64,000 nt of DNA from Gnetum montanum (GCA_015680685.1 MNCI01015788.1:94228-158227); one strand, 5' to 3'; positions 38,136-49,150 are shown, counted from the stretch's first letter. Translations and numbers: made by a program. The notes: generated by a model not told the origin, from the sequence alone.

Positions 38136-40196
38136 CTAGTTTAGATGATGTGGTAAGTCCATGAATGTTACACTTCTACTTGGGGCCCTTCCTAAAGAAA
38201 GGAAATTTTCAAGATTTTGGTGGGGACCTACAACCACTATCATTTCTATGTGTGTTTGTAGCACAAGTTGTATTCTCTCATTCATGTTTTGGTGTTGAAT
38301 CTTCCTGTGTTTCTGGTAATGGTAGATGAGGAGGTGGAGTATAAGGATGTCAAGGATATGACAAAGGATGAGAGGTGTGAGGTGGTGACCTTCTATAAGA
38401 TGTTGTGGGATAATGATATTTAAAAGAGTGTTAGTAGTTATTTGAGGTAGAGGAAGTGGAACTATTCGGGGAAATAGATTATTGAACATAATATTCGTAT
38501 GGTTTTGGCTAATAGGAAGGATAGGGCTAGTTTCGTGATGGCCTCCCCCATGACTATGGGTTTTGTTACTATAGTTGATGTCAATGTTGAGGCTAGAAAT
38601 AAGTCCCCCTAGGATAGTACAATTGGTTGTGGAATTGTCTATCATTACCTTGTGGAAAAGGAAATATCCTAGGCATGTGTTTTTGTACAAACTTTAGATT
38701 TAATGCACCTACCCAATACTCATGTAGATGTAACATGATTGGGTAATAACCCTTTGGATGGCCACATAGGAAAATGTGACATTTGTCATCCCTTTCGGTG
38801 ATTGAGTCTAATGAAGCCATTTTTCCTATTTGCTAATAAGTGTTCCTAGCTATTTCTTAATCTTGCTTCCTCCTTTTGATATTATGACTTGATTTGTTCT
38901 ATGCTACTTTCTCGTCTATTATTTCTACGAAATTTGTAACTTTCTCATTTATCCATTTCAACATCTTATCCAACTTTTCTTTAAGCTCATTGAACCTTTT
39001 CTTTTGAAGAGTTGGATCCTAGTTATTTTCCTCTACATTCTCTTGTTTACATAGTTCTCCTTCTTCTTTTTTCACCTACCTGATTAGCCTTTGTATTTGA
39101 TGGCCTTTTAGTTTGTATAACTAACCTTGGCCATAAAGCCCAAGGGTCTCCCTTGATTTAGTACAAAGCATATGTATGATGTGGAAAAATTGCTCTTTTT
39201 GAGAGAAATCATGGCCAGGGCATCTATGCAGTAGCGAATAGTATCTATCCAAGGACATGTTCAAGGGTTCATGATTTTCTTGCTTCCACTCTTGGATTTT
39301 TTTCTTAGCATGGACACTCTCATAGGTTTGGTATTTTCCATTGAAAAGTTCCAGCATTGTGCACCACTGGTGAATGGAACTTGTTTCAAATGAACTATAC
39401 CAACTTTTAGCTTCATTAATTAGTATCTTAGGAAAGAGTTTAAGCTTTTTCCATTGACTTTCAATGTTGTATAAGGAACATGCATCGTGAAAGGCTTGTA
39501 GATGATGTTGTGGATTAGAATCATAGCTTTTTACAAACTTAGGGATATTATTAATATCAAGCCTCGGTAGGTGACTTTCCTTGTGATGCCTATGAGGTAT
39601 CTTAATTACCTCTGTGATATGCAGTAGGCTCTTAGTGGCCAACAAGGTTTCATCGTCATTAGACATGTTGTGATAAAAATTTCTATTTCTATTTTTTTGA
39701 TTATGATGATTTTGTCTATGCTCATTTTGATGTCTTTGATTTTTCCCTTGGGTTTAATTTCTATCTTTAGATTGACCTTGTAGTGGAGCTCTATCTCTAT
39801 ACCTACATCATCTTTGTCAGAACTAGATGGTGGTGAGGAAGAGGAAGATGAGGAACTAGGAAAATCACCATGCCTCCTATAATTCTACCCATGGTCCCTT
39901 GATTTATCTTTTCTAGGTTTTGAGGAGGTCCTTGACCTTGAGGTTCTCTTGATCTAGGACTTACTTCATCTTCTCTAGGATTTTCTACACAAGTTGAATG
40001 TAGTAAGGGTCTAAATGAGCATAGGAAACCCATGCTTGAGGTTGTTCACTTCAATTTTCTTTAGTATATATCCCATCATTTCTCCTATGAGTGCTTTCAT
40101 CATGTGATGTAATCTTGGTCCTATGTGAAGAAGACATGATTTTACATAATAACGTGTGTGGATTAAAATATTAATATTTTCTAAAAGATAGATCAT
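38136..40196 (-). pseudogene. gag of element D (partly preserved)
   Basis: Read leftwards from 40196. An N-terminal region (40196-39680) in several frames is followed by an open gag core of 181 residues (39121-39666). Its landmarks are DINNIPKF, a Tyr-Asp-Ser helix, LQAFHDACSLYNIE, a Trp-x-KLKLFPK helix, WCTMLELFNGKYQTY and LLHRCPGHDFSQ. Then comes a Cys region (38593-38820) and a His/Pro/Ile-rich stretch (38136-38690) in a shifted frame. These landmarks repeat in A, B and C. Gag assembles the particle that carries element RNA. The open core is unusually long for this window, though flanking frames are broken. Confidence 0.75.
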
Positions 40197-40250
40197 TAAT
40201 ACCTTTATAGTGATTATGTATAATATAACTAATCTAGATAACTAGCATCA

Positions 40251-40268
40251 TCCCTGGCAATGGCACCA
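40251..40268 (-). other. Primer-binding site of element D (tRNA-Asp type)
   Basis: On the minus strand TGGTGCCATTGCCAGGGA, one base after the 5' LTR. It is the best preserved of the four sites, with only three or four changes from the Athila/Tat type. Confidence 0.75.
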
Positions 40269-40269
40269 A

Positions 40270-41085
40270 TGATGATTGACGAGGTACCCCTACACCCAAC
40301 TGTATGAATTACAAGCATTCATGCATAATCCAATCAAATTCCGTGGATAGAACTAGTTGTGCATCTAAACTATTATGCCTTGATCACAATTCGCTATCTT
40401 CCCACTTGGACTAGTGGTAGCTTTGTTACATATGGTTTAATCCAAAGTGAGGCATAGGATTTTTATTATTATATATTTTATAAGTTTAATTAACATGAAC
40501 AAGAATGAAAGGTGGAGTAATTTAATATCTATTTAATCTATTGCCTAGCTAGCCTAACACAAGTACCCATTCCCACTCTCCAAACACATCTTGAATGCAT
40601 ATAGCACTGTTGGATTACCAAAAGTTAAGCATTTCTAGGTTACCAGGCACTACATGTATGCTCAAAGTGGTCGTGCTTGTGTTTATTAACAATTGGAAAT
40701 TAATTTCTTAATTAAAGTGAATTAAGATAAAGTGCATGAATATTAAATGCATTAAATGAAACATTAATATATTCTCAGTGCTACAAGGATTATCAAAAGA
40801 GATCATCTTTATTTTCATGAGACTACTATGCTCACGTACATTGATGCTTGAATGAAGATCCATACACACTCAGATTCCTACTATGGGTACTAAAAATTAT
40901 TTTAACTCTGGAATGGTTAAACTGTAAGAACTTTGTTACTCTGTTGAAAAACTAATGTTCAAACCATGTGCCAAAGCACTATATTAATAGGCCTCACACA
41001 TGCCACTATATTAGATATTCGAGATCACTTTTGGGCCTTGATATCGAGTATCTGATATCAAAGCCAGGAAAAACATGGTTCATTA
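40270..41085 (-). repeat. 5' LTR of element D
   Basis: Reads leftwards from about 41085 (TAATGAACC, where the 3' LTR has TGATGAACC) to CAATCATCA at 40270. The target copy GTTAT follows at 41086-41090. A CCTATTAATATA-type TATA remnant lies near 40985-40995. Confidence 0.85.
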
Positions 41086-42660
41086 GTTATCTTGTTATAT
41101 AAAAAGGGGAATAAAAATAATTTCAAAAATTATCAAATGATTATTATGAATAATATTGTTAGTAAGTTATTGATCACTCTGCTAGAAAAGAGACTTAGTT
41201 CTTGGATTGAAGTTAACGAGGTTAACGGAATATGTTAGGTGGATTTTAGACAAAATTAACCCACTATTGATCACTTAGTTACTTGAGACACTACATAAAA
41301 ATTGGAAAAATGCCAAATAAAATGATTTTATTTGTTTTATTGATTTTTCAAAAGCATATGATTCAGTGGTACACATAAAACTATTATTGAACTTACATAA
41401 AAGTCACCTTCCTTCAAATTTGTCTAGAGCAACTCAAAGATTGTATGAAGAAATAATGTAAGATTATCCACTTGCTTCAACTCTCTTTAGTATCTTTATT
41501 AATGAAATTCAAGAATGGTTATGCAATGGGCAAGATAATCATGTTATCAAAATTGAATCCTAAGCATTAAATCTCTTTTTATATGTAAATGATGATTCTT
41601 TGATCTTTGCTACTATAAAAAGTCTAAAATATGCTACAAATTTTAGAACATTATTTTCTCTCTTAATCTACAAGTGAATGTGAAGAAAACAAAATTGATG
41701 ATCTAGAGTATAAGCAATACATATTATAACTTCTATTTTTGAGGTGCTAGTATGCAAATAGTATATTCTTTTAAAAATTTGATTCTCAATTATATGAACA
41801 ATTATAACTCTAGAAAGTGCATCAAAGAAAGAATACTAGGAGGTTTCAATGCTTTGCATGCTTTTAAAAACAAGTACAAGGATTTGGGATTGGGCTTGGA
41901 AGGTTAGAAAACAAATTTTTCAGACTATCATCTATACTATTGTATAGTATGGACATGTTGTTTGGGGACTTAGACTTAATGCTAAGATTTGGAAACATAT
42001 TGAAAGAGTCAATTTGATGAGTTAAAGATAAAGATGCAAACAACTTATTCATTGTTATTATGTGAATGTGACTTATTACCTCTAAAAACAAAAGCCTTGT
42101 GCCAATTTATTATGTACACTCATAACTTGTATAGTTCAAGGCAAGACAAAATCTCTAAAGCAATTCTTGAGGATTTACAAGATTGTAGGTGGTATTTTCA
42201 TGAACTACGATGGTTGATAAAATAGAATATCTCTTAGAAGAACATGCAACAAGATCCTAACCATATTTGCCAACTTGTCAAGAAGAAAATTTTAACACAG
42301 ATTTGGTCTAATAGAGAAGGTAAGAAATAATTTTTTTTATATTACATTAGATCTAATAAACTAGACAAAAAAGCTTATAGGAATGGTATTAGTAAGGTTC
42401 CCTTAAGTACTTATCATCTTATAATTATAAGTACAAGATGGATTCAATTCCCCAAAGAAAAGTATATTTATAGGTTGTGTAAGTTAGGAGCCTTTGAAGA
42501 TGAGTTACCCATGTTTCTTTCTTGTGATATGATTACCCATTTAAGACAACATTATAATGTTATATCAAAAAACTTATTTTGTTTCCCTTGAGTGCTTACT
42601 CAATTTGTAAAATATATCTTTATTTTTTATGAAAATAAAATATATATCTAATAAATTTTA
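41086..42660 (+). pseudogene. LINE retrotransposon, reverse transcriptase and C-terminal part
   Basis: The RT resumes right after the GTTAT duplication. Landmarks in order: a KKGNKNNFKNY motif near 41100-41130 (the KKGDxxxxxNYR motif of LINEs), FIDFSKAYDSV at about 41335-41370, a PLASTLFSIFINE motif near 41470-41505, YVNDDSLIF at about 41577-41606 (in place of YADDxxLI, first Asp changed to Asn), and an NVKKTKLMI motif near 41680. At about 42465-42535 a Cys-rich end reads YRLCKLGAFEDELPMFLSC. The EDE.H.L..C style differs from the usual plant L1 C-terminal zinc motif. Stops and indels are common. Confidence 0.75.
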
Positions 42661-42949
42661 TAGATCTTTGAACATAATAAAGCTTCAATTTCAATTTCAA
42701 TTTGATATGTTTGTTTTCAGAATTTTTTCCCTAAACTTATAATCAAAGAATTAGAAATGTGTTGTGATATTCATGATATATATTCACTTTATTCTAATCA
42801 ACAAAACTTTATAAATGAGCGTTTCCAAGTTTTGCTTTATTATGGGAACTGATAACTTAGTGACCTTCAACAATCTTGAATGCTATGGCATACATTTTAT
42901 ATAGTAATGGGAGGTAAATAAAGAAAATTCGAAGTGTTTATATACGGAA
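42661..42949 (+). other. Probable LINE 3' untranslated region
   Basis: AT-rich sequence without an ORF between the LINE C-terminus and the CpG-retaining island. It has a short TTTCAA tandem at about 42688-42705. No clear poly-A tail or target duplication is seen. Confidence 0.35.
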
Positions 42950-43236
42950 TTCCAGTAGTATCAGCTGTCCATACCCCGCTGCCGTGTCTGCATCAACGCA
43001 AACATACGCAGTACATATTTTACGTCAGAATGTCACCCCCAAAATTCGGGTAACCGCTACTTGAATTCATCATTGACCAGTGGATGATTATGAATTTACG
43101 ACATGGAAACGCACAAATGAAAATGGTTACACAAATTTCCTAAAAACGAAAGACTTTCTTTCTTGACGTGACGTAGATTTTCATATTGGTCAGCCACTTT
43201 ACCCGGAGAAAATACCGCCAAACTATAAACCGTGAA

Positions 43237-43420
43237 AGGTAATAAACAGGAAACTACCGGGAAATATCATGGAAGGAACTTGTAAACCCGGAACCCGGAA
43301 CTTGGAAAAAACATAAGAATGGACTATAAACCCTGGAAGTCTGACCAGCGGACCAGGTGATAAACAAGAAGCCATCGGGAAAAATCACAAAAGGAACTTG
43401 AAAAAACACAAGAATGGACT
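43237..43420 (+). repeat. Diverged tandem duplication
   Basis: Unit 1 (43237-43325) and unit 2 (43355-43420) share an AGGTAATAAACA-type start, a CGGGAAATATCA-type middle and an AAGAATGGACT end. Unit 2 lacks about 23 bases found in unit 1. Confidence 0.6.
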
Positions 43421-43870
43421 GGCCGCTATGTCCGGGTTAGAATCCAGAACAGCGGCAAACTGTACATTTGTGCAGTCACATACGAGTTGCATTCTATAAA
43501 GATGTATAACGAAAAATCAAGGATGACCAACCCACCATGGCCCACGCACACCTGTTATGTATTAAAATGTTTTAACCTCGACTCGCTTAATGGACAATAC
43601 CTTAGAAAGAAGAACACAATTGTTGAATCAGATTTTCCTTATTGATGTCAATTACCAAACCTTAATGCCTAATTTAATATCCAATTAATACTTACATGCT
43701 ATTGTTAGAGCAGAATACCCTCTTCTATTTGGATTTTCTATTAGACCCATAAACAGTTAACCATCATTACTGTGTATAATTGTTAACAAGTTTAATGTAG
43801 GTTCCACCCCAAATTGTTATTTATGGTTAGTTAAGAAGGCCTGACCACTTGACCTGTCTTCACTCTTTAG

Positions 43871-43916
43871 TCGGATCTAAGTGTCTAAACCATTCGGGTC
43901 TAAGTGTCTAAACCAT
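43871..43916 (+). repeat. 23-base tandem duplication
   Basis: Two units, 43871-43893 and 43894-43916, differ by one base. Each contains TCTAAGTGTCTAAACCAT. Confidence 0.85.
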
Positions 43917-44009
43917 TCTTCCCGCATGTACTTTTGAATTTTCATCATATTTTCCCACTAATACTTACTTTTACGACATTTTCGTGTCATGTACGCACAT
44001 CCTCACCTC

Positions 44010-44017
44010 TTTAAATA
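44010..44017 (+). promoter_or_regulatory. Probable TATA box of the small peptide gene
   Basis: TTTAAATA lies 169 bases before the start codon, in a CpG-retaining context. A start of transcription near 44040 would give a 5' leader of about 145 bases. The leader is T-rich. Confidence 0.4.
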
Positions 44018-44185
44018 CTTCCTATACCTTCAGCCACAACACAAAGTGAAGGAAAGGGCAAACATCGCATTCTTTTCTTAATATTCTCTTCTTTAATATT
44101 CTAATTGGTTGGCTCGGTTAGGCAAATTTTTTTGTTTTAGTGACCCATTTGAAATCATTGTTTATATTTTATCATTGTTTTTGAA

Positions 44186-44458
44186 ATGACTACGAAAGGA
44201 CAGGGAGCCAGGTTTCTTAGTGTTGCAGCGATGATGATTGTTGTGATCGTATTAATGTGTTCAGCTGTGGGTGCTATTAGGATTCCTTCATTTTCTTCCT
44301 GGCCTTCTTCAATGAACAGTAAGGACGGACAAATCGGGGACAATATGTATGAGTATTTAAAACGCATGGTCGGAAGTGTCCTGGATTCAAGTCCCTCAGG
44401 GCCCTCCTGCTGCACCACTGCTAGCTCTAAAACCAGCTGCCCAGGTGGCTGTCCCTAA
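44186..44458 (+). CDS. Small secreted Cys-rich peptide precursor (unknown family)
   Basis: A 90-residue intact ORF, the only convincing host gene here. Residues 1-8 are basic and polar. Residues 9-29 form a strong hydrophobic signal segment rich in Met, Val and Ile, ending in Ala-Val-Gly-Ala, a likely signal peptidase site near residue 30. The mature part is Ser-rich. The C-terminal 20 residues contain Cys75, Cys76, Cys85 and Cys89 with Gly and Pro between. This layout fits a secreted peptide or a precursor of a signalling or defence peptide, but I recognise no family motif. An antisense ORF (44155-44418) overlaps it and is treated as a shadow. Support comes from the signal peptide, the CpG-retaining surroundings, the TATA-like element and the absence of stops. 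No introns are seen. Confidence 0.65.
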   Translation: MTTKGQGARFLSVAAMMIVVIVLMCSAVGAIRIPSFSSWPSSMNSKDGQIGDNMYEYLKRMVGSVLDSSPSGPSCCTTASSKTSCPGGCP

Positions 44459-45139
44459 TCACAGACATTTCGCATCTCTGATATTGTCACTTGTATTCTT
44501 TTTACCTTGGATCTACTCGTGATGGCAAGATATTGGATTGCTTCTTTCATTGCATTTTAATATTGGATTTGATTTCTATTTATGGCCTCAAGGATTAGAT
44601 GATGTAAATGGGTTTTTCCTGAAATTTTTGTCCATGAGTATTTATTTACAGCATTTTTGGCTTTTGTTAGCTTCAACCTGCAAGAATAGATCAGGATCAT
44701 AAGATAAAATGATGAATCGATGGTAAATGTAAATCGATTATATTTGCTGTCCGGTATTGAATTTGCTTGCTGCTGCTCGGTGACTTTCGTTTTATGATAT
44801 TTTAAACTTAATTCACTTTGTAGCCTAAAACGTTACGTTGATCTCTTTTCTGTTACCTTGTGCACCTACTATTTTGCGAAATCATTCAAATTTTGAAAAA
44901 GTTACCATTCCAAAAGGGTAGGTTATCGCTTTCGGTCAGGTAAGACGACGTTTTCAATTTAAATATAATTATTCAAAAACTTAGATTTTGCTACTCCAAT
45001 CTTTCAGAATAAGTGCTTTTACTGTCCTAAAAACTTGACCGCAACCGAATAAAACTTCAAAGATCTCAGTGCACCACTAATAAAACTTCAAAGATCTCAG
45101 TGCACCACTAGATTCTAACAAGGATTCTTTCTTAACAAG
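44459..45139 (+). other. 3' flank of the peptide gene
   Basis: Non-coding. No clear AATAAA directly after the stop; A/T-rich candidates occur at about 44555-44660. A 31-base exact tandem pair lies at 45048-45109. Confidence 0.4.
45048..45109 (+). repeat. 31-base tandem duplication
   Basis: Units 45048-45078 and 45079-45109 are identical, each containing CTTCAAAGATCTCAGTGCAC. Exact identity indicates a recent event compared with the surrounding elements. Confidence 0.9.
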
Positions 45140-45960
45140 CAGTAAAGCTGCGTGAGGTCTTTGACGGTAATTTTTTTCAAGCTTAACTATATTTATATAT
45201 TAATAATTTAATATATTACATGATTATACAGCCAACGCCACGTCCCTGTAAGCACGTTATTTTAGCAAAGGTAGAGAAACTGTCTATATTTCATCAAAGC
45301 TGCTACCTGTTACGATATCAATTACACGCCCACGACAACCCCTATCCGAAACTGAAAGAATTCGTAATTTGGTATTGATCCTATACTGTGAAAAGCGGAA
45401 GAAACTGCATTTGATAAATAATTTTTCAAATATCATTGATCCAAATACGTGAAAATGAAAACCATGAAACAAAAGACAAACTTAAAACGTACATTCCATG
45501 GGTCTGCTGTATGTGAGCGACCAGAAAAAACAGAATAAAATAACAGATCAAATAAAAAGTAAAAGAAAAACGAACAATCTAATTACTGAAACTGTGACGC
45601 GAGGGAAACATCCTACAGTACATAACAATGTAGAGCAACTCCATTTAGATGGGAGAGGAGGCAAATCGATCTAGCTACACAGTACAGACGTAGAAATCTA
45701 CGGGAAGAGAACTGTATAAAATCCTAGCTCCCTGAAAATTACCAGTTGGAGAAAGCAGAGCCTGAGCAGTATAACGCGTATGATTGTAAATATTCTAAAT
45801 TACCTGTGGAGAGTGGAGACCAGGGGACAGAGCCTTGCATTGGATCACAACAATATTTGAATTCCGGTTTATAAATAAATAAATAAACCTTTCTTAAAGC
45901 AAGACAAGAAGAGTGATTACAAAGCAAAGGGAACCTAACCTGCTTTTAACAAGGAAAGCC
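45140..45960 (-). other. Low-copy, CpG-retaining region, possible 3' end of an unseen gene
   Basis: The CpG-retaining texture continues to about 45960. On the minus strand two short open frames end here (45739-45927, 62 residues; 45284-45472, 62 residues), and the sequence between them is T-rich in the way of a plant 3' untranslated region. Neither frame shows a family motif. It could be the last exon and trailer of a gene whose other exons lie to the right or have been lost, or simply part of the upstream neighbourhood. Confidence 0.25.
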
Positions 45961-47149
45961 ATTTTATATATTAAATAAACCAGAAATATATACGTAGTCA
46001 TAAAATTGTGGGTTTATACACAGAGCAGGAGGTAAATTTGGTATATGAACACCACACAATCCAACTGCAAATTGTAATTTTCTACTGTTTTGATGATGGA
46101 AGAGTGTTATAGAGTCTCATCTCCAAGTTTCATGTGGTGGTTTAGAGGTCATTTTAGAGTATTTGTTATATTAAACTTGGAGCTGCAATGCCGAATTGCA
46201 AGGTGCAGCTCATTGGAGGTCCTAGTCTTTGAGGATGCTAAGAGGGGTTGCATCTCCTAGGCTCCTAGGCATTCAGAGTGAGGAGTGGTTTGCTCTCAAA
46301 AAATTGATTTTTAGCAAGATTGCAAGGTTTTACCACCTATAGGCCTTTCCAGTAAGAACTATTTCAATTTAAAAAAATACAAAAATTTTGATTTTAGGTG
46401 GTGGCAAGTGGCTATGACCTATAACAGGTCGTAGTTGGAAGCTAATTGAATGTGCGTGCCACTCAGAGTGGCAAGTGTCTTGTAACAAATGATTTATACA
46501 ATATTTTTCAAAATGATTTATACAATATTTTTCAAATACTAAAATGAATAGGAATTAAAAGGTGATCTTCTAAAGATAAGGCACGAAGATTTAATTGGGA
46601 CTTTTGGTCGGTTACATATTATCTTACAATTAAAAAGAAGTGTTCTAGGGGTAATTGTAAGTCCCTTAGACATTTAATAGTGGTCTTTGAGCATCTTGTA
46701 TCTTCATCTAAAGAGATGTGGGAATTGGAAGTGTTGTAAGACTTAATACTCTACAACTATTGTTGAGTATCATTAGGTATGTGTGTGAAGACTTAGTACT
46801 TCCTAGATGCTTGTCGCTTGTGTGTGCATGAGCCATTTTTAATGTATTTCAATTGTATTTCTTGTCATGCATCTTAATTATAGAGGTTTCAATGGTGTTT
46901 TCATTTTTTACATAATTTTGCATGGAATTATGATTTGACTTCTAGAAAATCCTACATGATTGTTTAAGATTTGTGAAGGAATTTGAGATGGCTTTGTGTT
47001 CAATTTCATAGAAATGATCAATTTGATGAACCATACTAGCATAGTATTATCAAAATGTAAATTGGAATTCTTGGGTCTTGAATATTATATTTAAAATCCA
47101 TTATTGATAAATTCTTGATGTCTTCATACTTGGAGTATGCTTATGAAAT
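45961..47149. other. Unassigned sequence
   Basis: No gene recognised. Contains a 24-base tandem pair (46487-46510 and 46511-46534). The part 46130-46480 is less AT-rich than its surroundings and may be a remnant of an unidentified repeat. Confidence 0.35.
46487..46534 (+). repeat. 24-base tandem duplication
   Basis: Units 46487-46510 and 46511-46534, each with GATTTATACAATATTTTTC. Confidence 0.85.
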
Positions 47150-48230
47150 GAAATAAAGTGTTATTACATCTAAAAACCCATAGGATCTATTGGACAGATA
47201 TTACATTTTCATTAAAAGTAAAATAGACTCTACAAATTCACTAAGCACCAATGGGAGAATCAAAAAAAAAAATCATACAGGATTTTTGCTACAACATTAC
47301 AATATTGTGTCAAATGGGTAGTCATAACATAATAAAGAAATACATATAACTCATCTTCAAAGGCTCTTGGTTTGCACAACCTATAAATGTGCTCTTCTCA
47401 AGGGATTTAAACTTATTTTCCACTTTCAATTCTAAAATGATAAGAACTGAAGGGAAACTTGTTGATAGCATTTTAATACTTGAAGGGAATAGCAGCTTAG
47501 AGGTATGAGCTTCTACCTCTAGTTTATTAGATATAATGTAGTGTAAATAAAATTGTCTTTTACCTTCTACATTAGTGCACATATGTGTTAAAAGATTTTA
47601 TTTGACTAGTTGCTGAATATGCTTAGGATTTTTCTACACATCTTCCCAAGAGATGTTTCATTTTCTTAACCATTGCACCCTCTGAAATATACTAACCATG
47701 GTCTTATGAATCCTCAAGAAATGCTTTAGAGAATTTGTCTTGCCTTAATATATGTAAGCTATGAGTGTATGTAATGAACTGGTACAAGGCTTCTACTTCT
47801 AAAGGTAGTAAATCATATTCACGTAATAACTATTTGACTAAGGTGTTTGCATCTTCACCTGTAACTCATTGAGAAGAAAATGTTTTTGTACTTTTTCAAT
47901 ATCTTTCCAAAATATAAGACTAAGTCCAACTTCCTAAACAACATATTCATACAACATAGTAGGATAGATGATAGTCTATAAAATTTTTTTTGTAACTTTC
48001 CAAGCCTAGAGGCCTAAATTCATGTACCTATTTTAACAAATTATTATCATTGAAATGGTCTTTAAGTGAATGTAGATAAAATCAAATTGATGATCTAGGG
48101 TACAAAAATAATTATTATAACTTTCATTTTGGAGGAAACAATGTGCAAATAGTAGATTCTTTTAAATGTTTAGGTCTCATTTATATGAAGAATTACATTT
48201 GGACAAAGTCCATGAAATAGGATATTTGAA
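47150..48230 (-). mobile_element. Second LINE copy, 5'-truncated with 5' inversion
   Basis: The minus-strand part, about 47150-48020, matches the 3' end of the first LINE (41845-42650). It includes the Cys-rich end, read as YRLCKPRAFEDEL near 47360-47395, and the stretch matching 42030-42260. The plus-strand part, about 48060-48230, matches 41660-41835, with the motif FHFGGNNVQIVDSFKCLGL. The two parts are adjacent in the source LINE but opposite here, the arrangement left by twin priming during LINE integration. Stops and indels are frequent. Confidence 0.7.
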
Positions 48231-48389
48231 GAATTATATCTCATTTATTTATGTGACTACTAGCTTCCTCATATCAAATAGGTAATTCTTTGGGATATTT
48301 GAAGCATTATATTTCCTGTGTCTTAAATTGTTATAGATTATGCTAGATCTAAAATTGGGTGTTTGATTCTTATGTTAATTACTTAGGAA

Positions 48390-49150
48390 CATGGCTTCTA
48401 AAAAGAAATCTATTCAAGATTTCAATAGGGACATGGAAGATCTTAAAGGTACCTTCAAAATGGTAGTAGTAAGATTGGAGCAACTAAATACTAAGCACGA
48501 TATTCTCAAATAAGCAAGAAGGCTAAAGACCCATTCATGAATAAAGATAAAAGAGAATATGAAGATAGGAGAGGAGATAATGAAGAGACTATTCTCATCC
48601 CATGCACCAAGGATTTTAAGATGAAGTAATCCTATTACTCATGTAAGATCTAAAAAGGCTCCATCAATAGCATATTTATCAAGGTTAAGTTCACCTAGGC
48701 ATTCAAAGGTAGATGTTGAATATAAGGCTATACTTGCAAGATATATATATATTTTTAAAAAATGCATTAAGGTTTCCTTACATTAAATTGAAGTCTTTCA
48801 ATGGAGTAAATGGGTCATATATATTTGATTCATGGTTGAAAAATTTAAATAAATATTTTAAATTGTAAAATATATTCAATCATTTTAAGGTACCAATTAC
48901 TAAATCCAAACTTGAAGGTATGACTTCCATTTGATGGGGAAACAAGTCATGCATTCTTCATGCAAAACAAAGTATAAGTGAGAGAGTACATAGTTATGCA
49001 ATACATCTTGAGATAGAAATATAAGCAATCCAAGCACTAATAAGAGGTTATCATGAAGCTAAAGCATATAATAGAAGTTGAGGAGGATGTGAATGACTTT
49101 TGCATTAAATATTTCCAATTGTTTCATCAATATAAGATGAGTTGTATTAA
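48390..49150 (+). pseudogene. Ty3/gypsy gag fragment, second lineage
   Basis: Starts with an open stretch from the methionine at 48391 that gives a charged N-terminus. After stops, 48770-48960 shows the gag-core pattern (LKSFNGV, SWLKNLNKYF, LEGMTSI.W). The pattern is that of chromovirus-like gag and differs from the A-D family. It may be related to 13150-14300, though I cannot show this. No pol or LTR is seen nearby. Confidence 0.5.

Larger units (their letters stand above)
35015..41085 (-). mobile_element. LTR retrotransposon D, gag-only derivative
   Basis: Two LTRs of the A/B family (40270-41085 as 5', 35015-35741 as 3') flank only 4.5 kb. Target duplication GTTAT is at 35010-35014 and 41086-41090. 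The interior has a primer site, a gag and then non-coding sequence homologous to the A spacer (28190-29050). Protease, RT, RNase H, integrase and the 3' ORF are absent. Its gag is the best preserved in the window. Such an element could move only with enzymes supplied by a complete relative. Confidence 0.88.
42950..44009. other. Upstream part of CpG-retaining genic island
   Basis: Base texture changes abruptly here: CpG dinucleotides become frequent and the sequence stops resembling any of the elements. It contains a diverged tandem pair (43237-43325 and 43355-43420), a 23-base tandem pair (43871-43893 and 43894-43916) and a GACGTGACGT stretch near 43165 of the type bound by bZIP factors. It probably serves as promoter and upstream region of the gene at 44186. 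Confidence 0.5.

Noticed and set aside
41086-42660. Penelope-like element (known in conifers)
   Set aside because: The linked endonuclease shows a DFN motif of apurinic type, no GIY-YIG motif is seen, and the C-terminal Cys motif fits LINEs.
44155-44418. Minus-strand ORF of 87 codons over the peptide gene
   Set aside because: Shadow of the plus-strand gene. It lacks a signal peptide or motif, and the sense ORF has a clear signal segment.
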